Below are positions 7,902 to 17,658 of a stretch of 64,000 nucleotides of DNA, piece by piece. The stretch is from G965230065 sp965230065 (GTDB lineage: Bacteria; Bacteroidota; Bacteroidia; Cytophagales; Cyclobacteriaceae): assembly GCA_965230065.1 (NCBI GenBank), contig OZ245942.1, forward strand, positions 7,688,001 through 7,752,000, in the 5' to 3' direction. Within the stretch, counting starts at the first letter, position 1; each line of letters opens with the position of its first letter. The translations under genes were made by a program, and so were the position numbers. Below the pieces are notes generated by a model. That model did not search any database. It worked only from the letters and a program-made list of their open reading frames with translations, and was not told the DNA's origin.

Positions 7902-8885
7902 ATGTTCAGAACAGAGCTAATACTTCCTCCATCCCACCATAAAATAGGTATCAACGATCATATTTTTTCCATAGGCTCTTGCTTTGCACAGGTAATCGGC
8001 AATAAACTGCGTACCAACAAGTTTAATACGTACGTCAATCCATTTGGTGTAATTTACAACCCGGCTTCTATTTTCAGGTTACTGCATAATGCTATTAATT
8101 GTACTGAACCTTCTGATAATACTTATGTGGTAAATCAGGGCGTTTGCTATAATTATATGTTTCATTCAGATTTTTCCTCCGATAACCTTGATGACCTGAA
8201 AGCACAGGTGATGCAGTCAATCCTGAGTGCCGGAGAATATCTAAAAAAGGTAAAATGGCTATTTATTACCCTGGGCACTTCCTTTTGCTACGAAAAAAAA
8301 GACGACGGGCAACTGGTGACCAACTGCCATAAATTGCCGGCCGATACTTTTAACAAACGCATGCTCACCGTAGATGAAATAGACAGGCGGTTTGACCAAT
8401 TGTATTATGCCCTTCAGGCATCCAACCCTGATTTGCGGTATATATTTACGGTAAGCCCGGTGCGGCATACTAAAAATACCCTGGAGCGAGACTCAGTGAG
8501 CAAGGCTACATTACGATTGGCTTGCGAGCATATCAAAAATAAGTATCCGGAGCAGGTTGAATATTTTCCCAGTTACGAAATCATGATGGACGATTTACGT
8601 GACTATCGCTTCTATGATGCCGATATGATCCATCCCAATGAAACAGCACAGGAATACATCTGGCAAAAGTTTTCAGAAACTTATTTTGCCGAAAAAACGC
8701 AACAGTTTTTGAAAAAGTGGGATAAACTTCAAAAAGCCCTGCACCATAAACCCTTCCACCCTGATTCTGCTGCCCATCAAAAGTTTATCCAAAAAATCAT
8801 TGCCCAACTGAAAGGACTCAACGGCACTGTGAATGTTGAAAAGGAAATTAAATTCCTGCGCAAACAGCTTAATGCTACTTCCTAA
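7902..8885 (+). CDS. GSCFA domain-containing protein
   Basis: The name-giving motif GSCFA is present literally (IFSIGSCFAQVIGNKL, about residue 25). GSCFA domains are related to the GDSL/SGNH hydrolase fold, with the motif serine as likely nucleophile. ITLGTSFCYEKK, FTVSPVRHTKNTLERD (Asn/His region) and MIHPNETAQEYIW (catalytic-type histidine) follow in the expected order. The C-terminal 80 residues are helical and charged. I start it at ATG 7902 (MFRTELILPP), which matches the usual family N-terminus; TTG 7893 is also in frame. It has no signal peptide. The substrate is unknown; an esterase or acyl-transfer activity is inferred from the fold. Confidence 0.85.
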   Translation: MFRTELILPPSHHKIGINDHIFSIGSCFAQVIGNKLRTNKFNTYVNPFGVIYNPASIFRLLHNAINCTEPSDNTYVVNQGVCYNYMFHSDFSSDNLDDLKAQVMQSILSAGEYLKKVKWLFITLGTSFCYEKKDDGQLVTNCHKLPADTFNKRMLTVDEIDRRFDQLYYALQASNPDLRYIFTVSPVRHTKNTLERDSVSKATLRLACEHIKNKYPEQVEYFPSYEIMMDDLRDYRFYDADMIHPNETAQEYIWQKFSETYFAEKTQQFLKKWDKLQKALHHKPFHPDSAAHQKFIQKIIAQLKGLNGTVNVEKEIKFLRKQLNATS

Positions 8886-8951
8886 ACTTATTAAAGTTTC
8901 CCTCTGCTTTCTGTACCATAATTACCTGTATCCCGTACTTACATAATATAC

Positions 8952-9014
8952 AAGAACGATTGTTCTTACAGTAGGCAGCAGCAGTAGCAGAAGGCAGTCT
9001 GTACTTCCTACTGT
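8952..9014. repeat. Two adjacent inverted repeats upstream of the DUF255 gene
   Basis: AAGAAC-GATT-GTTCTT is palindromic (8952-8967). ACAGTAGG (8968-8975) pairs with CCTACTGT (9007-9014), with repeated GCAGTAGCAG words between. This may act as a terminator for the GSCFA gene or as a regulatory palindrome for the next gene. Confidence 0.45.
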
Positions 9015-9041
9015 ATTGCCAACTGCCGCTATAAAAAAAAC

Positions 9042-11105
9042 ATGCCTACACAAAACCAACCACAACAAAAAGCCAATCGGCTCATTCACGAAAGCAGTCC
9101 ATACTTACTGCAACATGCATACAATCCTGTAGACTGGCATCCCTGGAACGATGCAGCACTGGAAAAAGCGAAAATGGAAGACAAGCCCATTATCCTGAGC
9201 ATTGGATATTCGGCCTGCCACTGGTGCCATGTGATGGAACGGGAATCTTTTGAAATAGAGGAAGTGGCTGCTGTGATGAACGAACATTTTATCTGTATCA
9301 AGGTAGACCGGGAGGAACGCCCCGATGTAGACCAGATTTATATGGAAGCTGTACAGGCGATGGGCATACAGGGCGGTTGGCCACTGAATGTTTTTCTTAC
9401 CCCCGACCAAAGGCCTTTTTTCGGAGGCACCTATTTTCCCCGACCCCGCTGGATGCAGGTGTTGCAAAATGTAGCGGCTACTTATCAGGAAAAACGAAAA
9501 GAGCTGGAAGATTCTGCCGAAGGGTTTGCCCAATATCTGAGGGAAAGTGAAATTAAAAAATATGGCCTGGCCGAAACGCCTCTCGAGCAATATGGTAACC
9601 TTGTCCAACTCTTAGAAGCAGTTTACCAAAAGTTTTCCAGTGGATTTGATTCTGAAAAAGGCGGTATGCAACGGGCTCCCAAATTTCCTATGCCGGCCAA
9701 TTGGCTTTTTTTATTACGGTATTATGGCATTACCAAAAATAACAAGGCCCTCGATCATCTCAAGCTTACCCTCAACGAAATGGCCTATGGTGGTATTTAC
9801 GATCAAATTGGCGGTGGCTTTGCTCGCTACTCGGTAGATGCCCGCTGGTTTGCCCCACACTTTGAAAAAATGCTGTATGACAACGGGCAACTACTCAGCT
9901 TGTATGCCGAGGCTTATGCATTAACCGGGGAAGAACTTTATAAAAGCACCATAGCAGCAACCATTCAGTTTGCCCAAAGGGAACTGATGAGCCCCGAAGG
10001 CGGCTTTTATGCTGCCCTGGATGCCGACAGCGAAGGGGAAGAAGGAAAGTTTTATGTATGGACGCAAGCTGAAATTGAACAAATTGTTGGGGAAGACGCG
10101 CCTTTGATTTGTGATTACTACAATATAACCACAACAGGCAATTGGGAAGGTGGTAAAAACATTCTGTACAAAAACATGCCTGACGCGACCTTTGCCCAAA
10201 AGCATGAAATTACAAAAGATGAATTACAGCAACGGCTGCAAAACGCACGGCAAAAACTACTAAAAGCCCGCAGCCAACGGGTACGGCCCGGTCTGGACGA
10301 TAAAATCATTACCGGATGGAACGGACTTATGCTGAAAGGTTTGGTAGATGCGTACGCAGCCACAGGCCAGTCAGAATATCTGACATTAGCACTGAAAAAT
10401 GCGCAATTTATAGACCAACACCTGCGCAAGCAGGGCAAAGATGCATACACACTTTGGCACACTTACAAAGAAAGAAAAGCCGACTTGCCTGCCTATCTGG
10501 ATGACTATGCTTTTGTGGCCGATGCCTTCGTGTCATTATACCAGGTTACTTTTGACGAGCAATGGCTGCACAAGGCTGGGCAAATCATACAACATACCCT
10601 GCACCATTTTCACGATGAGGAAGAAGGGTTTTTCTATTATACCGACGATCAATCTTCCCTCATTGCACGGAAAAAAGAGATTTTTGATAATGTAATCCCT
10701 TCTTCCAACGCAGCCATGATAAAAAACCTGCATACCCTTGGCCTTTTGCTGGACAATGCCCGGTATACAGAGCTGGCTGAAAATATGCTTGCACAAATGC
10801 TAAAGCTGGTAAAGACCGAACCCGCTTTTTTAAGCCACTGGGCCAACGCGCTTACCTATTTCGTACAACCTACCGCCGAAGTTGCCATTGTAGGGCCTGA
10901 GTTTGAAGCCTATGGAAAACAACTTTCTTCCCATTACCATCCCCACAAAGTAGTTTGTGGCACCCAAAGCAAAAGTGATTTACCCCTGCTCCAAAACAGG
11001 GAGGCTGTTCACGGCAAAACTACGCTATATGTGTGTTATGATAAGGCTTGTATGCTACCTGTGCATACAGTGGAAGAAGCGATTGGGCAGTTGGAAAGAC
11101 GTTAG
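9042..11105 (+). CDS. Thioredoxin domain-containing protein, DUF255/YyaL (spermatogenesis-associated protein 20-like)
   Basis: At 687 residues this is the normal full length for the family. The N-terminal thioredoxin-like domain starts with HESSPYLLQHAYNPVDW and carries CHWC in SACHWCHVMERESFE (about residue 57), followed by KVDREERPDVDQIYM and GGWPLNVFLTPD. The rest is an (alpha/alpha)6 barrel like those of glycoside hydrolases and epimerases, seen in GGIYDQIGGGFARYSVD, HFEKMLYDNGQLL, LDADSEGEEGKFYVWT and DDKIITGWNGLML. The protein has no signal peptide and is probably cytosolic. The biochemical function of the family is not established; redox or sugar-related roles are speculative. Confidence 0.9.
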   Translation: MPTQNQPQQKANRLIHESSPYLLQHAYNPVDWHPWNDAALEKAKMEDKPIILSIGYSACHWCHVMERESFEIEEVAAVMNEHFICIKVDREERPDVDQIYMEAVQAMGIQGGWPLNVFLTPDQRPFFGGTYFPRPRWMQVLQNVAATYQEKRKELEDSAEGFAQYLRESEIKKYGLAETPLEQYGNLVQLLEAVYQKFSSGFDSEKGGMQRAPKFPMPANWLFLLRYYGITKNNKALDHLKLTLNEMAYGGIYDQIGGGFARYSVDARWFAPHFEKMLYDNGQLLSLYAEAYALTGEELYKSTIAATIQFAQRELMSPEGGFYAALDADSEGEEGKFYVWTQAEIEQIVGEDAPLICDYYNITTTGNWEGGKNILYKNMPDATFAQKHEITKDELQQRLQNARQKLLKARSQRVRPGLDDKIITGWNGLMLKGLVDAYAATGQSEYLTLALKNAQFIDQHLRKQGKDAYTLWHTYKERKADLPAYLDDYAFVADAFVSLYQVTFDEQWLHKAGQIIQHTLHHFHDEEEGFFYYTDDQSSLIARKKEIFDNVIPSSNAAMIKNLHTLGLLLDNARYTELAENMLAQMLKLVKTEPAFLSHWANALTYFVQPTAEVAIVGPEFEAYGKQLSSHYHPHKVVCGTQSKSDLPLLQNREAVHGKTTLYVCYDKACMLPVHTVEEAIGQLERR

Positions 11106-11178
11106 GATATAGTACTGGAAAGTACCGGATGCCCATTAATAAAAAACCCATTAGCTTTAGCTGTTAAAATAAAAAAAT

Positions 11179-13380
11179 ATGCGAAGAAGGCGTTTTTTAC
11201 AAAAATTAGGGGTTAGTGTACCCGCAGTGGCTGTTAGCAGCCAAAATTTTGGGAAAAACAGATATTCCCATTATGCCTATAATTACCCTGAAATAAACAA
11301 CATTGAAGATGCCAAAACCCGGGAAGGACAAATCATCCTGCGGATTGCTGTGGAAAGCCAAAGTCTTACAGAAATTGTAGATTTTTCCGGAAAAATACAG
11401 GTGAAAGGTGGTCATATTAATCGTACCAAGCATTACTTTTTTGAACCGGAAGAAGATAACCTGGATGCCGATACTTTTGACACCCACACCAGCCTGGATA
11501 ATGTAGATGTAATGGTGGTTTGGCTGGACGAGCCTACAGCAAACACAACCGTTACTTTCAAAACTAAAGCAGGAAAAATCACCTTTCAGCTTCATGAAAT
11601 CGTAGCGCAGAAAGAATTGGTGTTTGAGGAAGGACAATCTAAGATCACCGTCAACTTTCTGTTAGACAAAGAAATCGGCGAAATAGACCCCGGAGAGGTA
11701 AATATATCTGCTACTGGTGATGATTTTTCTTTCGCCATCATGGCCGATCCGCAAGGTGGCGACCCACAGGGACCTGCCAATAAAACCAATACCCGCGTCA
11801 AAATTCACAATGCTTTTATAGAAGAAAGTGTGGGCCTGGTGAACGAACTGCCCAACAACCCCCTGTTTACCATCATGGTAGGCGATATTGTAGACCATCA
11901 GGGGGAATGGGTAAATTATGAAGCCATGCTGGGCTTTTTTGAAGAACTTGAAACACCCATATTGTTTTCGGTAGGCAACCATGAAACGCGGTACCGGGCG
12001 GAATTCAGTCCGGGCTATCATATGGAAGAATTTAACAATTACTTCAATGCCCAAAAGCAGGTGAACGGCCTGGATAAGCTGCTGTATTCTTTCAATCTGG
12101 GCCAGTGGCATTTTGTGGTGTGGCCCGACCCGCTGCGCCCTAATTTTTGGGAAACCCACCCACATTACTTCGACTGGCTGGAGCAAGATTTGGAAAAGCA
12201 CAAAGACCGGCCTGTGATGTTTTTTCACCACGTACCCCTTATGCCCGTGGGTATCAATCCGCTCATCAATTATGTGGAGTCTGTTTCGGTAAAAAGTAAA
12301 GTGATTGATATTCTGGCAAAGCATGGAAACGTAAAATACGCCATCAGCGGGCATGTGCATATTCCACTGAAAGCCTCTACCAAAATTGCCAAATCGTACA
12401 AAGGCATCGACTTCATCAACCTGCCCGCCGCCGGTTACCGCCCCCGGGCATTTGGGGAAGAAGATTTTTACGGAGGGCCTACGCAGGGCATCGGTATTGT
12501 GAACATCAAAGGAAAAGAAGCGGAAATTCAATACCAGAACGTAACCCGGGAAGTGTACAATTATGACAAAAACCTTCCCACATTTGACAACCAACAGTGG
12601 CCGCTTTGGCTGAACCACAAATGGGAATTGCCCGCCGCTTCTAAGTTGCGCAATGGCAATTTTCAAAATGGATTGGAACATTGGGCACAACGGTATGTGT
12701 ACCAAGAAGATGAAAACCCATCCAATATTCGTGAAGTTAGAAAAAATGTACGTCCGGGCAGTCCGCAGTCCCTGTATTTGTTTTCCCGCAAAAGAGGGTT
12801 CAATACACCCGGACAAGACCGCCTGCCCCAAACCATCAACCGCTTGTGCCAGGCCGTCAATGTCGCAGGCAACAACCTACCCACGCTTTCCCTTTCTTTC
12901 AAAATTGATCCCGAACATTTCAGGGCCAATAGTTTCAACGGAGCGTATGTGTGGATTGAAGGGTTTGAAAAGTATTATAAGCGCATTAATCTGGTGTATT
13001 CGGCCAGCAAAATGTATTACAACATCGGTGGCAAGTACAGTGACGTACGCACCGTAAAACCCATTCATTTTGATATTACCTCACAGCCGGGCGACTGGCA
13101 TCAGCTTACCATTAATATTCAGGAGGATTTCAATCTGCATACTGAAGGAAAGCAAACTTCTTCCTTTGCCATTGACCGGATTGTGGTGAACCTGGGTGTG
13201 TGGACGGTCAACGATGGCAAAAACCAGGAAATAGGCATCTATTTTGACAAACTTGCCCTGCAACAGGGCGGAAACAGCAGCCTTAACGGCAAACCTATCG
13301 CCAGAAAAGAGGAAGAAGATTTTTGGTACGGGGGTATTGACCATGTAGCGGGAGAGCATCAGTATAAAACAGAAGCGTGA
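11179..13380 (+). CDS. Exported calcineurin-like metallophosphoesterase, Tat-type signal
   Basis: The metallophosphoesterase core spans about residues 180-420 and has all its metal-binding blocks: FAIMADPQGGDP, MVGDIVDHQGEW (GD), SVGNHETR (GNHE), FFHHVPLMP and ISGHVHIPL (GHVH). The N-terminus MRRRRFLQKLGVSVPAVAVSS has twin arginines followed by a weakly hydrophobic stretch, suggesting Tat export. Residues 30-170 form a beta-rich region with no recognised name, and the C-terminal 250 residues look like a beta-sandwich (LSLSFKIDPEHFRAN, GAYVWIEGFEKYYKR). The substrate cannot be told from sequence. It is a single gene behind a 73-base gap and is followed by an inverted repeat and an unrelated permease stub. 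Confidence 0.85.
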   Translation: MRRRRFLQKLGVSVPAVAVSSQNFGKNRYSHYAYNYPEINNIEDAKTREGQIILRIAVESQSLTEIVDFSGKIQVKGGHINRTKHYFFEPEEDNLDADTFDTHTSLDNVDVMVVWLDEPTANTTVTFKTKAGKITFQLHEIVAQKELVFEEGQSKITVNFLLDKEIGEIDPGEVNISATGDDFSFAIMADPQGGDPQGPANKTNTRVKIHNAFIEESVGLVNELPNNPLFTIMVGDIVDHQGEWVNYEAMLGFFEELETPILFSVGNHETRYRAEFSPGYHMEEFNNYFNAQKQVNGLDKLLYSFNLGQWHFVVWPDPLRPNFWETHPHYFDWLEQDLEKHKDRPVMFFHHVPLMPVGINPLINYVESVSVKSKVIDILAKHGNVKYAISGHVHIPLKASTKIAKSYKGIDFINLPAAGYRPRAFGEEDFYGGPTQGIGIVNIKGKEAEIQYQNVTREVYNYDKNLPTFDNQQWPLWLNHKWELPAASKLRNGNFQNGLEHWAQRYVYQEDENPSNIREVRKNVRPGSPQSLYLFSRKRGFNTPGQDRLPQTINRLCQAVNVAGNNLPTLSLSFKIDPEHFRANSFNGAYVWIEGFEKYYKRINLVYSASKMYYNIGGKYSDVRTVKPIHFDITSQPGDWHQLTINIQEDFNLHTEGKQTSSFAIDRIVVNLGVWTVNDGKNQEIGIYFDKLALQQGGNSSLNGKPIARKEEEDFWYGGIDHVAGEHQYKTEA

Positions 13381-13411
13381 TGACAATTATTAATGAACAA
13401 TTAAGGTAGGT

Positions 13412-13455
13412 TTGTCCGGCACTTACCTCTGAAAAGCACAAGAAGTGGCGGACAA
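13412..13455. repeat. 13-base inverted repeat downstream of the metallophosphoesterase gene
   Basis: TTGTCCGGCACTT (13412-13424) pairs with AAGTGGCGGACAA (13443-13455) at 12 of 13 positions, loop 18 bases. There is no T-run. It is probably a transcript-end hairpin. A second palindrome, AATACTT-AAG-AAGTATT, lies shortly before the permease stub. Confidence 0.55.
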
Positions 13456-13585
13456 GTAAGTGAAGGAGTAGTTGATGGCAACTGTTGCTGTAAGGCGTCA
13501 CTTAAATTCCAATATTTAAGATAAGTGGATAAAATACTTAAGAAGTATTCGCAAAAATCTCTTATATTTACTTTATCAGACTTCT

Positions 13586-14152
13586 ATGTGTTTTGTATCG
13601 CTCACAATCAAACCACTTCTTTATCATGATCTTCAACTACCAGCAGATAAGTTACAGGAAAAACTGGCCGTTGTGGAGGGAAAATGGAAAAAAGTGATGG
13701 AGGGAAGTGCTTTCCGATATAGGTTTTTAAGAGAAAGCATGGAGAATATGTATGCCGTAGAAATAAGGATGGCAAAACTGGTGCAGCTCTTTGCTGTGCT
13801 GGCGATTTTCATTGCCTGCCTGGGTTTGTACGGCCTGGCCTCTTACACCGCCGAGCAAAAAACCAAAGAGATTGGCGTACGCAAAGTAATGGGGGCTACC
13901 GTGCCGCAAATCTTGATCTTACTCATTTCAGATTTCCTGAAAATGATTCTCATTGCCTGTGTAATTGCCATTCCCCTGGGCTACTTCCTTATGCAGGACT
14001 GGCTGCAAAATTTTGTATACAGGGTCAATATTGGTTGGGTAGTCTTTGCTATTGCGGTGGCTTTTATCGTTGGGCTTACCTTGCTCACAGTAGCTTACGA
14101 AAGCATCAAAGCTTCCCTGATTAACCCAACAAAAGCATTGCGGTACGAATAG
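13586..14152 (+). pseudogene. C-terminal fragment of an FtsX/MacB-like ABC transporter permease
   Basis: The 188 residues match only the last quarter of the large permeases at 32478 and 38797. They cover the end of the last periplasmic segment (EKLAVVEGKWKKVMEGSAFRYRFL) and the final FtsX domain with its membrane helices: LAIFIACLGLYGLASYTAEQ, KEIGVRKVMGATV, and the family ending NPTKALRYE. About 600 N-terminal residues are missing and the 200 bases upstream contain no recognisable remainder. The coding frame is intact, so the truncation is probably not ancient, or the stub is still under some constraint. It is most likely non-functional debris of a deleted permease gene; an independent small membrane protein is a less likely reading. 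Confidence 0.75.
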
Positions 14153-14171
14153 AATAATAGCACGAAGTTAC

Positions 14172-15239
14172 TTATTCCTGGGGGATAAGCTTACGGTTTT
14201 TCAGTACATCACACGCCAAAAACATGGCTTCACGGATAGAGGTAGGGTCGGCTTCGTTTTTTCCGGCAATATCGTATGCTGTGCCGTGGTCGGGTGAGGT
14301 ACGCACCACAGACAACCCGGCCGTATAGTTTACTCCCTTATCAAAAGCCAGGGTTTTGAAGGGAACCAGCCCCTGATCGTGATACATGGCCATGACCCCG
14401 TCAAACTGGTATTGTCTTCCTTTTCCAAAGAAACCATCGGCAGGGAAAGGGCCAAATATGAGCTTCCCTTCCTGTTTAAGTTCGTCTATCACAGGCTTGA
14501 TGATGTCTTGCTCTTCGGAACCCAACAAGCCTTCTTCACCAGCATGGGGATTCAGCCCCAGCACAGCGATGGTAGGCTTTACTTTCGCAAAATCCTGTTT
14601 GAGGGTGGCTTCCAGTATTTTCAGTTTTCGGCGCACTCGTTTACGTGTAAGCTGTTGACTTACTTCAGTGAGAGGCACATGCCCGGTTACCACACCTACC
14701 CGCAAATCGTCTTTCACCAACAGCATCAGGCTATCTTCAGCCTCAAAAGAAGTGGTGAAAAATTCGGTATGCCCGGGGTAGGTAAAATCTTCGTTTTGTA
14801 TATTTTGTTTATTGATAGGCGCCGTTACAATGGCATCAATATGGCCTTTTTTCAGGGCAATGGCTGCATTTTTCAGGGCCTGCCAGGCTGCGTTTCCACC
14901 TTCGGGGGTTACCTTGCCCGGAATGATTTCAATATGGTTTTCCCAGCAATTCACTACGTTTACTTTCCCGTAAGCAAGGTTATTGTCCTTTACAGTCATG
15001 AAATTAAACCCTTCCAAATCCAATTGCTTGCGGTAGAAAGACAGAATTTTGGAAGAACCATAGATGACGGGTGTAAACAGTTTCAAGATACGCTTGTCTT
15101 CCAGGGCTTTGATAACTACCTCGGGGCCAACGCCATTGATATCACCTAAAGTAATGCCTATCACTGGCAATTCGCTATTCTTCTTTTTTGGGCTCCTGTC
15201 TCCATCCAAAGTGGTTTCTATGATGATATTTTTACGCAT
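14172..15239 (-). CDS. pdxA: 4-hydroxythreonine-4-phosphate dehydrogenase
   Basis: PdxA oxidises 4-phosphohydroxythreonine in the DXP-dependent pathway to pyridoxal phosphate. The motifs are GITLGDINGVGPEVV near the N-terminus, VTAPINKQNIQ, YPGHTEF, GLNPHAGEEGLLG and MYHDQGLVPFK with the metal-binding histidines. It has 355 residues, the normal length, with about 25 extra N-terminal residues before the first motif. It lies 5 bases downstream of the leucyl aminopeptidase gene, so the two are probably one transcript from the promoter at 16705. Confidence 0.95.
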   Translation of the reverse strand: MRKNIIIETTLDGDRSPKKKNSELPVIGITLGDINGVGPEVVIKALEDKRILKLFTPVIYGSSKILSFYRKQLDLEGFNFMTVKDNNLAYGKVNVVNCWENHIEIIPGKVTPEGGNAAWQALKNAAIALKKGHIDAIVTAPINKQNIQNEDFTYPGHTEFFTTSFEAEDSLMLLVKDDLRVGVVTGHVPLTEVSQQLTRKRVRRKLKILEATLKQDFAKVKPTIAVLGLNPHAGEEGLLGSEEQDIIKPVIDELKQEGKLIFGPFPADGFFGKGRQYQFDGVMAMYHDQGLVPFKTLAFDKGVNYTAGLSVVRTSPDHGTAYDIAGKNEADPTSIREAMFLACDVLKNRKLIPQE

Positions 15240-15244
15240 AGCTG

Positions 15245-16672
15245 TTAGTTTCTCTTCTTCAAAAATTCATACAATAAACGCACACCAATGCCGGTGCCGT
15301 TTTTGCCCCGGTAGCCGAAAGGCTCCTTTACAAAAGCAGGCCCGGCGATGTCCAGGTGTATCCAGGGGTAATCGGTAAAATGCTGTAAAAACATCCCGGC
15401 TGTAATGGCCCCGGCTTCCCTTCCGCCAATATTTTTCAGGTCGGCAATGTCAGATTTCAGGTAGGTGTCGTATTCTTCCCACAAAGGGAATTCTACCAAA
15501 CGCTCGTACACCTCGTTACCTGCTTGTTTCAGGGGATTTATTTTTTCATCACCTGCATTGCCCATCATGACAATACCTTCCTTTCCGATGGCTACTGCAG
15601 CAGCCCCGGTGAGTGTGGCCAGGTCAATCACCAGTTCGGGTTTGTATTTTTTGGCATAATGCAGGGCATCGGCCAGAATCAGCCGGCCTTCAGCATCGGT
15701 ATTGAGTACCTCTACGGTGGTGCCATCTGAAATGGTAATGACATCGCCGGGTACAAAAGCATTGCCTCCGGGGCGGTTATCGGTGGCAGGAATCAGTCCG
15801 ATCACATGCAGGGGCAGTTTATTTTTTGCTACCGCAGTCAGTACGCCTACCACCACTGCCGCCCCGGCCATATCACACTTCATGGTATCCATAGATGAGG
15901 AAGGTTTCAGACTCAATCCACCTGTATCATAGGTTACGCCTTTACCTACCAATACGTAAGGTTGGGTGTTTTGTGCATTTTCAGGGCGGTATTCCAGCAC
16001 ATTAAAGGTAGGCGGCTCAACACTGCCGGAGTTGACGGCCAGCAGCCCACCCATTTTCAGGCTTTTGATTTTGTCTTTTTCCAGTACTTCTACAGTAAAC
16101 CCGGCCTTTTCGCCAATTTCACGGACCATTTCGCTCAATACAGGCGCGTTCAGGCTGATAGATGGCTCGTTTACCAGGTCGCGGGCCACACAGGTAGCAT
16201 CCACCAGGTTTTGCAACTCTGTGAAATGTTGGTTGTTTATTTGGGCATGTACGATCGTCAGTTCCTGAAAATGGTAAGACTTCTCTGTTTCCTTTTTATA
16301 TTTCAAAAACTGATATTGGGAAAGCAAAAATCCTTCGCACAGGCAGAGCATGGTTTCAGCAGTAACTTTTCCGGTAACCTGTAGTTTTTCCAGCTTTTCA
16401 GTAGTAGCCATGTTAGCCAGCATAAACCCCCGCATGCGATAAGCTTCCTTTAGTAAATGTCCCGATTTTTCTATGGGGGGCACAAATACCAAAAAACGAT
16501 TATATTGGTTTACTACAACAATTTCCCTGTTTTCTTTATTGATCGATCTGAGTACGTATTCGGCTTCTTCATCAGACTGGCAGTAGCGCCGTGCCATTTC
16601 GGGCTGGTCTAACAATACGGCCAGGTGCTGATCCCCGTTGATGTTTTGTTCTATATTGAAATTAATATCCAT
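15245..16672 (-). CDS. pepA: Leucyl aminopeptidase, M17 family
   Basis: A cytosolic dinuclear-metal aminopeptidase that removes N-terminal residues from peptides. The metal and active-site blocks are clear: LVGKGVTYDTGGLSLKPSSSM, MKCDMAGAAVVVG, and NTDAEGRLILADAL, which is the M17 signature. The N-terminal 170 residues are the divergent M17 N domain. At 475 residues it is full length. It is followed after 5 bases by pdxA and is divergent from rsmA. A Bacteroidota -7 box is visible 33 bases upstream of its start. Confidence 0.94.
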   Translation of the reverse strand: MDINFNIEQNINGDQHLAVLLDQPEMARRYCQSDEEAEYVLRSINKENREIVVVNQYNRFLVFVPPIEKSGHLLKEAYRMRGFMLANMATTEKLEKLQVTGKVTAETMLCLCEGFLLSQYQFLKYKKETEKSYHFQELTIVHAQINNQHFTELQNLVDATCVARDLVNEPSISLNAPVLSEMVREIGEKAGFTVEVLEKDKIKSLKMGGLLAVNSGSVEPPTFNVLEYRPENAQNTQPYVLVGKGVTYDTGGLSLKPSSSMDTMKCDMAGAAVVVGVLTAVAKNKLPLHVIGLIPATDNRPGGNAFVPGDVITISDGTTVEVLNTDAEGRLILADALHYAKKYKPELVIDLATLTGAAAVAIGKEGIVMMGNAGDEKINPLKQAGNEVYERLVEFPLWEEYDTYLKSDIADLKNIGGREAGAITAGMFLQHFTDYPWIHLDIAGPAFVKEPFGYRGKNGTGIGVRLLYEFLKKRN

Positions 16673-16704
16673 ACTTTCGCAAAAAAATTATCTGATTACT
16701 CATC

Positions 16705-16712
16705 CAAAGTTA
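16705..16712 (-). promoter_or_regulatory. Bacteroidota -7 box for the aminopeptidase-pdxA transcript
   Basis: Read on the minus strand, this is TAACTTTG, a match to TAnnTTTG, 33 bases upstream of the start codon. No clear TTTG lies 19 bases further upstream, so only half of the promoter is supported. Confidence 0.4.
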
Positions 16713-16845
16713 TAAGAATTTTTACGGAAACTATTTAATTCTAAACACTTTACACAATTAGTAAAACATTTTCAAAGAAAAATCAACATTCTTCTCATTT
16801 CTGATATTATCTATCTTTTTCATCATTTGAAACGTATGCTTGTGT

Positions 16846-17658
16846 ATGGCTCATAAATTTTCCCGCTCACATTCAGTAAGGCCCAAAAAGTACCTGGGAC
16901 AACACTTTTTGAAAGACCGCACCATTGCCCAGGACATCGTATCGGCCCTTACCGGTTATCAAAACTACCGGCAAGTACTGGAAATTGGCCCGGGGATGGG
17001 AGTGCTTTCGGGCATGTTGCTCGGGAATGAAGCATACCAAACTTTCCTGATGGAAGTAGATGATGAATCGGTAGCCTATTTACAGCAACATTTTCCGGAT
17101 TTTAAAGAAAATATTTTGCACCAGGACTTTTTGAAAGCTGATTTATCCGGGCAGTTTACCGAACCCTATGCCATCATTGGCAACTTTCCTTATAATATTT
17201 CATCCCAGATTTTTTTCAAGATACTGGAAGAGAAAGACAAAGTGGTAGAAGTAGTGTGTATGCTACAACGGGAGGTAGCCCAGCGGATTAGCTCACCACC
17301 GGGCAACAAAACCTATGGCATTTTAAGTGTGTTTTTGCAAGCTTATTACAACATAGAATATTTGTTTACGGTAGAGCCTGAAGTTTTCCGGCCTCCACCC
17401 AAGGTGAAATCAGCGGTGATCCGTTTGCAACGGAATGAAACCGCACAATTACCCTGTGATGAAAAACTTTTTCGGAAGGTGGTAAAACAAGCTTTTCAAA
17501 ACCGCCGTAAGACCTTGCGTAATGCCCTCAAACCTATAAATTTGCCACCGTCTGTACAGCAAATGGAGGTGATGGGCCAACGGGCCGAGCAGCTTTCGGT
17601 AGAAGCATTTGTGCAATTAACCAATGAAATAGAACAGCATGCAGGAACAGACCGATAA
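16846..17658 (+). CDS. rsmA: 16S rRNA (adenine(1518)-N(6)/adenine(1519)-N(6))-dimethyltransferase
   Basis: RsmA (KsgA) dimethylates two adjacent adenines in the 3' terminal hairpin of 16S rRNA during 30S assembly. The sequence has the N-terminal PKKYLGQHFLKD, the S-adenosylmethionine motif VLEIGPGMGVLSGMLL, and the catalytic IGNFPYNIS (the NLPY-type motif, here NFPY). The start is ATG 16846 (MAHKFSRSHSVRPKK); an in-frame TTG two codons earlier is less likely. The gene overlaps mgtE by 20 bases, so the two are probably translationally coupled. Confidence 0.95.
   Translation: MAHKFSRSHSVRPKKYLGQHFLKDRTIAQDIVSALTGYQNYRQVLEIGPGMGVLSGMLLGNEAYQTFLMEVDDESVAYLQQHFPDFKENILHQDFLKADLSGQFTEPYAIIGNFPYNISSQIFFKILEEKDKVVEVVCMLQREVAQRISSPPGNKTYGILSVFLQAYYNIEYLFTVEPEVFRPPPKVKSAVIRLQRNETAQLPCDEKLFRKVVKQAFQNRRKTLRNALKPINLPPSVQQMEVMGQRAEQLSVEAFVQLTNEIEQHAGTDR

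Noticed and set aside
11662..12831. A 389-residue minus-strand frame within the metallophosphoesterase gene
   Set aside because: It is antisense to conserved metal-binding motifs; its composition is that of a shadow frame.
13586..14152. A complete small membrane protein gene
   Set aside because: All 188 residues align with the C-terminal quarter of the two large permeases of this window, including the end motif, so a truncated copy is the simpler reading.
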